Source: an uncultured Rhodanobacteraceae bacterium (GTDB taxonomy: Bacteria; Pseudomonadota; Gammaproteobacteria; Xanthomonadales; SZUA-5). Taken from it: a DNA stretch of 25,507 nt. The notes below the pieces were generated by a model. That model had not been told where the DNA came from and did not search any database. It saw only the letters and a list, made by a program, of their open reading frames with translations. The position numbers and the translations under genes were made by a program. Shown here one piece after another: positions 23,370 to 25,507 of this stretch (position 1 is its first letter; every line of letters begins with the position of its first letter). Location of the stretch: assembly GCA_937928755.1 (NCBI GenBank), contig CALEZI010000048.1, forward strand, positions 1-25,507. The letters run 5' to 3'.

Positions 23370-23386
23370 TCCCGGCGGCGCCGGGA
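23370..23386 (+). promoter_or_regulatory. Hairpin between the transporter and diguanylate cyclase genes
   Basis: TCCCGGC (23370-23376) and GCCGGGA (23380-23386) form a perfect 7-bp stem with a 3-nt loop, 32 nt before the ATG of the cyclase gene. No T-run follows. It may be a weak terminator or a leader structure; no riboswitch fold is recognised. Confidence 0.4.
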
Positions 23387-23418
23387 TCGGAATCGCACCT
23401 TCGGGGGAAGACTGCGAC

Positions 23419-25434
23419 ATGCACCGCTGGTTCTGCTGCCTGCTGCTGACTCTGGCGATGGTCGCCGGCCCGGCATTTGCCGATCCCGCGGTTGTCCCCC
23501 AAGGCTGCCCGTCGGCGGAGCGCCGGGCCGAACTGACCGAACTGGCCACTCGCGACCACCAGGACAGGCCGGATCAGCAGCGTCGGCGCTGGGAGGAGCT
23601 GATCGCGGCTCACCAGGCCTGTGGCGATGTCGCCGCGGAGGCCACGGCGCTGGGCGCGTGGAGCGACCACCTGTTGCGCCTGATGGAGCGCGACGAGGCG
23701 CTCGCCGTCGAGAATTCGCGCTACGCGCTGGCGGTGCGCGCCGGGCTGGACCGCCAGCGCGCCGAGTCCGCGGCGCGGCTCGGCAAAGCCTTGTCCGATC
23801 GCGGCGAACTCGATCTCGCCGAGCGCCGGCTGCGCGAGGCCAGCGTGGCCTTCGAACATCTGGGCGCATGGGCCGAGGCTGCCGACGCGCAGTCGCGGCT
23901 GTCGCGTTTCAAGCGCATGGCGGGCGACTATCTCGCTGCACTCACCGACGAACAGGCGGCGCTGAATTTTCGCCGCCGCATCGATCCGCCGCCGAATGTC
24001 TGGCGTTCGCTGCTCAATCTGGCGGTTCTTTACGAGCAACTGGAGTTGCCGGAGGATGCGCGTCGGCGCTATGCCGAGTCGCTCGACGAAGCCGAGCGCG
24101 AGGGCAACGAGGCCAATGTGGCCATCGTGCTCGCCGGCTTCGCCGGTTTCCTGAACGACTTCGGCGCCGCCGATGCGGTGCAGGCACTGGCGATGGCCGA
24201 GCGCTCGCTGGATATAGTCAGACGCAGCGGCGACATCGTGCAGATCAGCTCGGGCCTGCTGCAGGTCGGGCGTGCGCAGATGAACTTGCGCCACCTGGAT
24301 TCGGCTGAGCGCGCGCTTGCGCAGGCCCTCGAGAAGGCCGTCGAAGCGCAGCACAAATCGATGCAGGCGCACATCCTCTTGCGTTACGGCGAACTGGCGC
24401 AGTTGCAGGGCATGCCGAAGCTGGCGCTGGAGCGCGTGCACGCGGCGCGGGAACTGTACGCGGCGACCTCCAATCGTCATCGCCTGGTCAAGGTGTACGC
24501 GTTGCTCGAGCAGATCCACGAGAGCCTGAACGATCCGCTCAGCGCGGCGCAGGCTGGACGCGAACGTTTTCGCCTGCGCGACGAACTGATCGGAGCCAAG
24601 GCGACCGGAAAACTGGGCGAGTTGCTGAGCCGTTTCGAGCTCGGCGAGGAACGGCGTCGCAGCGAGTTGCTGTCGCAGGAAAAGGCGGTCACCGAACTCA
24701 AGCTGCGCGCCGAGAGCCAGCAGCTCAAGCTGATTTATCTGATCGCCGCCGTCATCGGTGTTGCACTGCTGCTGCTCGGCTGGCGCCATGCCACCGCGCG
24801 GCGGCTGTATCGACTGCTGCACGAACAGAACCAGGTGGTGCTGGCCCAGGCGGCGCAACTGCGGCAAGCCAATCAGCAACTGACCGAGCAGTCCGAACGA
24901 CTGTACCGCGCCAGCATCACCGATGGACTGACCGGGGTGAACAATCGCGCGCAAGGCATGCAGCGCCTGCATGAACTCGTGCATGCCAGTGCGGCCGGCC
25001 GGCGCCAGGCGGTGATCTTGCTCGATGTCGACCTGTTCAAGTCGATCAACGACAACTACGGGCATCCGGTGGGCGATCAGGTGCTGGTCACCGTGGCGCG
25101 CGTGCTGCAGCAGGCGCTGCCCGAAGGCGCCGAGCTTAGCCGGGTCGGTGGCGAGGAGTTCATGGTGCTGATTCCCGATGCCGATCAGCGGCAACTGTTC
25201 GATATCGGCAACGCGCTGCGTGCGCAGGTGCGCGCAGCGACGGTCGAGGTTGCCGGTCAGCGTATCGGCGTGACCATCAGTGTCGGCATCTGCGCTGTCG
25301 CCGACCTGCCGCATGTCTCCGCGCATCAGGCCTACGCTGCCGCGGACGACGCGCTGTATCGCGCCAAGCGCGGCGGTCGCGACTGCGTGTGCGTCCATGC
25401 GCGCACCGAGGTCGACGCGCAGACCGAAGGTTGA
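23419..25434 (+). CDS. TPR-containing diguanylate cyclase (GGDEF)
   Basis: A 671-aa membrane enzyme expected to make cyclic di-GMP from two GTP. It has a signal peptide (1-21, MHRWFCCLLLTLAMVAGPAF then A), a periplasmic region of TPR-like helices (about 35-400), a coiled coil at 400-435, one membrane helix (about 438-454), a short coiled coil, and a cytoplasmic GGDEF domain (about 497-660). DVDLFKSINDNYGH (536-549) and the active-site GGEEF (577-581) are intact, so activity is expected. The RxxD inhibitory site five residues before GGEEF is replaced by PEGA (568-571), so feedback inhibition by c-di-GMP is unlikely. GGGGGAAG precedes ATG 23419. It lies 83 bp after the transporter gene. Confidence 0.93.
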   Translation: MHRWFCCLLLTLAMVAGPAFADPAVVPQGCPSAERRAELTELATRDHQDRPDQQRRRWEELIAAHQACGDVAAEATALGAWSDHLLRLMERDEALAVENSRYALAVRAGLDRQRAESAARLGKALSDRGELDLAERRLREASVAFEHLGAWAEAADAQSRLSRFKRMAGDYLAALTDEQAALNFRRRIDPPPNVWRSLLNLAVLYEQLELPEDARRRYAESLDEAEREGNEANVAIVLAGFAGFLNDFGAADAVQALAMAERSLDIVRRSGDIVQISSGLLQVGRAQMNLRHLDSAERALAQALEKAVEAQHKSMQAHILLRYGELAQLQGMPKLALERVHAARELYAATSNRHRLVKVYALLEQIHESLNDPLSAAQAGRERFRLRDELIGAKATGKLGELLSRFELGEERRRSELLSQEKAVTELKLRAESQQLKLIYLIAAVIGVALLLLGWRHATARRLYRLLHEQNQVVLAQAAQLRQANQQLTEQSERLYRASITDGLTGVNNRAQGMQRLHELVHASAAGRRQAVILLDVDLFKSINDNYGHPVGDQVLVTVARVLQQALPEGAELSRVGGEEFMVLIPDADQRQLFDIGNALRAQVRAATVEVAGQRIGVTISVGICAVADLPHVSAHQAYAAADDALYRAKRGGRDCVCVHARTEVDAQTEG

Positions 25435-25507
25435 ATCGGCGCGCAGACCGAAGCCTAGTGTGGTTTGCCATTAATTCGTTGAATAATTTCCGCGCCTTTT
25501 GACCCGA
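25435..25507. other. Short gap after the cyclase gene
   Basis: A 23-bp duplication brings a second CGCGCAGACCGAAG just past the stop codon. Then comes an AT-rich stretch (about 25456-25490) that contrasts with the rest of the window. No gene, promoter or terminator is identified before the edge. Confidence 0.4.

Noticed and set aside
23336..23418. c-di-GMP riboswitch before the cyclase gene
   Set aside because: Only a 7-bp hairpin is visible in 83 bp; no GEMM-type fold or tetraloop receptor is recognisable.
21836..23869. 677-aa minus-strand frame over the transporter gene
   Set aside because: Low-complexity antisense frame; the plus-strand transporter has family motifs and membrane helices.

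Overview
The window is high-GC, densely coded proteobacterial DNA. Several things suggest a gammaproteobacterium of the Xanthomonadales/Lysobacterales group: an AlgZ/AlgR-type two-component pair, C-minus ribosomal proteins L28 and L33 encoded together, a DUF485-ActP acetate symporter pair, a TIGR02999-like sigma factor with a TPR Ser/Thr kinase, a secreted protein ending in DGFES, and abundant GTAG/GTGG-headed palindromic (REP-like) repeats. This is inference from family knowledge, not a database match. No rRNA, tRNA, CRISPR array, prophage or integrase was seen.

Layout. 1-369: tandem 85-bp repeats, then a hairpin-rich leader. 370-5679: an ECF-like sigma factor (+) facing a TPR Ser/Thr kinase (-) and a secreted beta-helix, choice-of-anchor-Q-like protein (-); this looks like a signalling and cell-surface module. 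5680-6065: a second repeat array. 6066-8790: patatin-like lipase, a flavin/PNPOx-fold protein, a DUF3291-like protein and a doubtful 68-aa ORF. 8742-9659: four copies of a 114-bp MITE-like element around a small GIY-YIG nuclease gene. 9682-13731: a very large SNF2-type helicase (-), divergent from a small membrane protein. 14368-17785: hemC (-), a polypurine inverted repeat, a strong terminator, then the actP/DUF485 operon (-). 17995-18648: a phosphopantetheinyl transferase (-). 18802-21073: DUF1499 protein, AlgZ-like kinase and AlgR-like LytTR regulator (+). 21208-21617: rpmB-rpmG with a recognisable promoter and terminator. 21920-25434: a small DUF3566-like membrane protein, an AI-2E/PerM-family exporter and a periplasmic-TPR diguanylate cyclase (+).

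How the genes work together. Most operons are short. Translational coupling through ATGA overlaps is seen at DUF485/actP and algZ/algR, and possibly at the DUF3291 gene and the 68-aa ORF. Intergenic space is dominated by at least five repeat families. Three carry the GTAG/GTGG head typical of REP elements mobilised by RAYT transposases, but no RAYT gene is present here. Two genes (rpmG and the phosphopantetheinyl transferase) take their stop codon from the TAG of a REP head. The most interesting candidates are the GIY-YIG gene framed by 114-bp elements, the convergent sigma/kinase/surface-protein cluster, and an alanine-rich insert in the acetate symporter.
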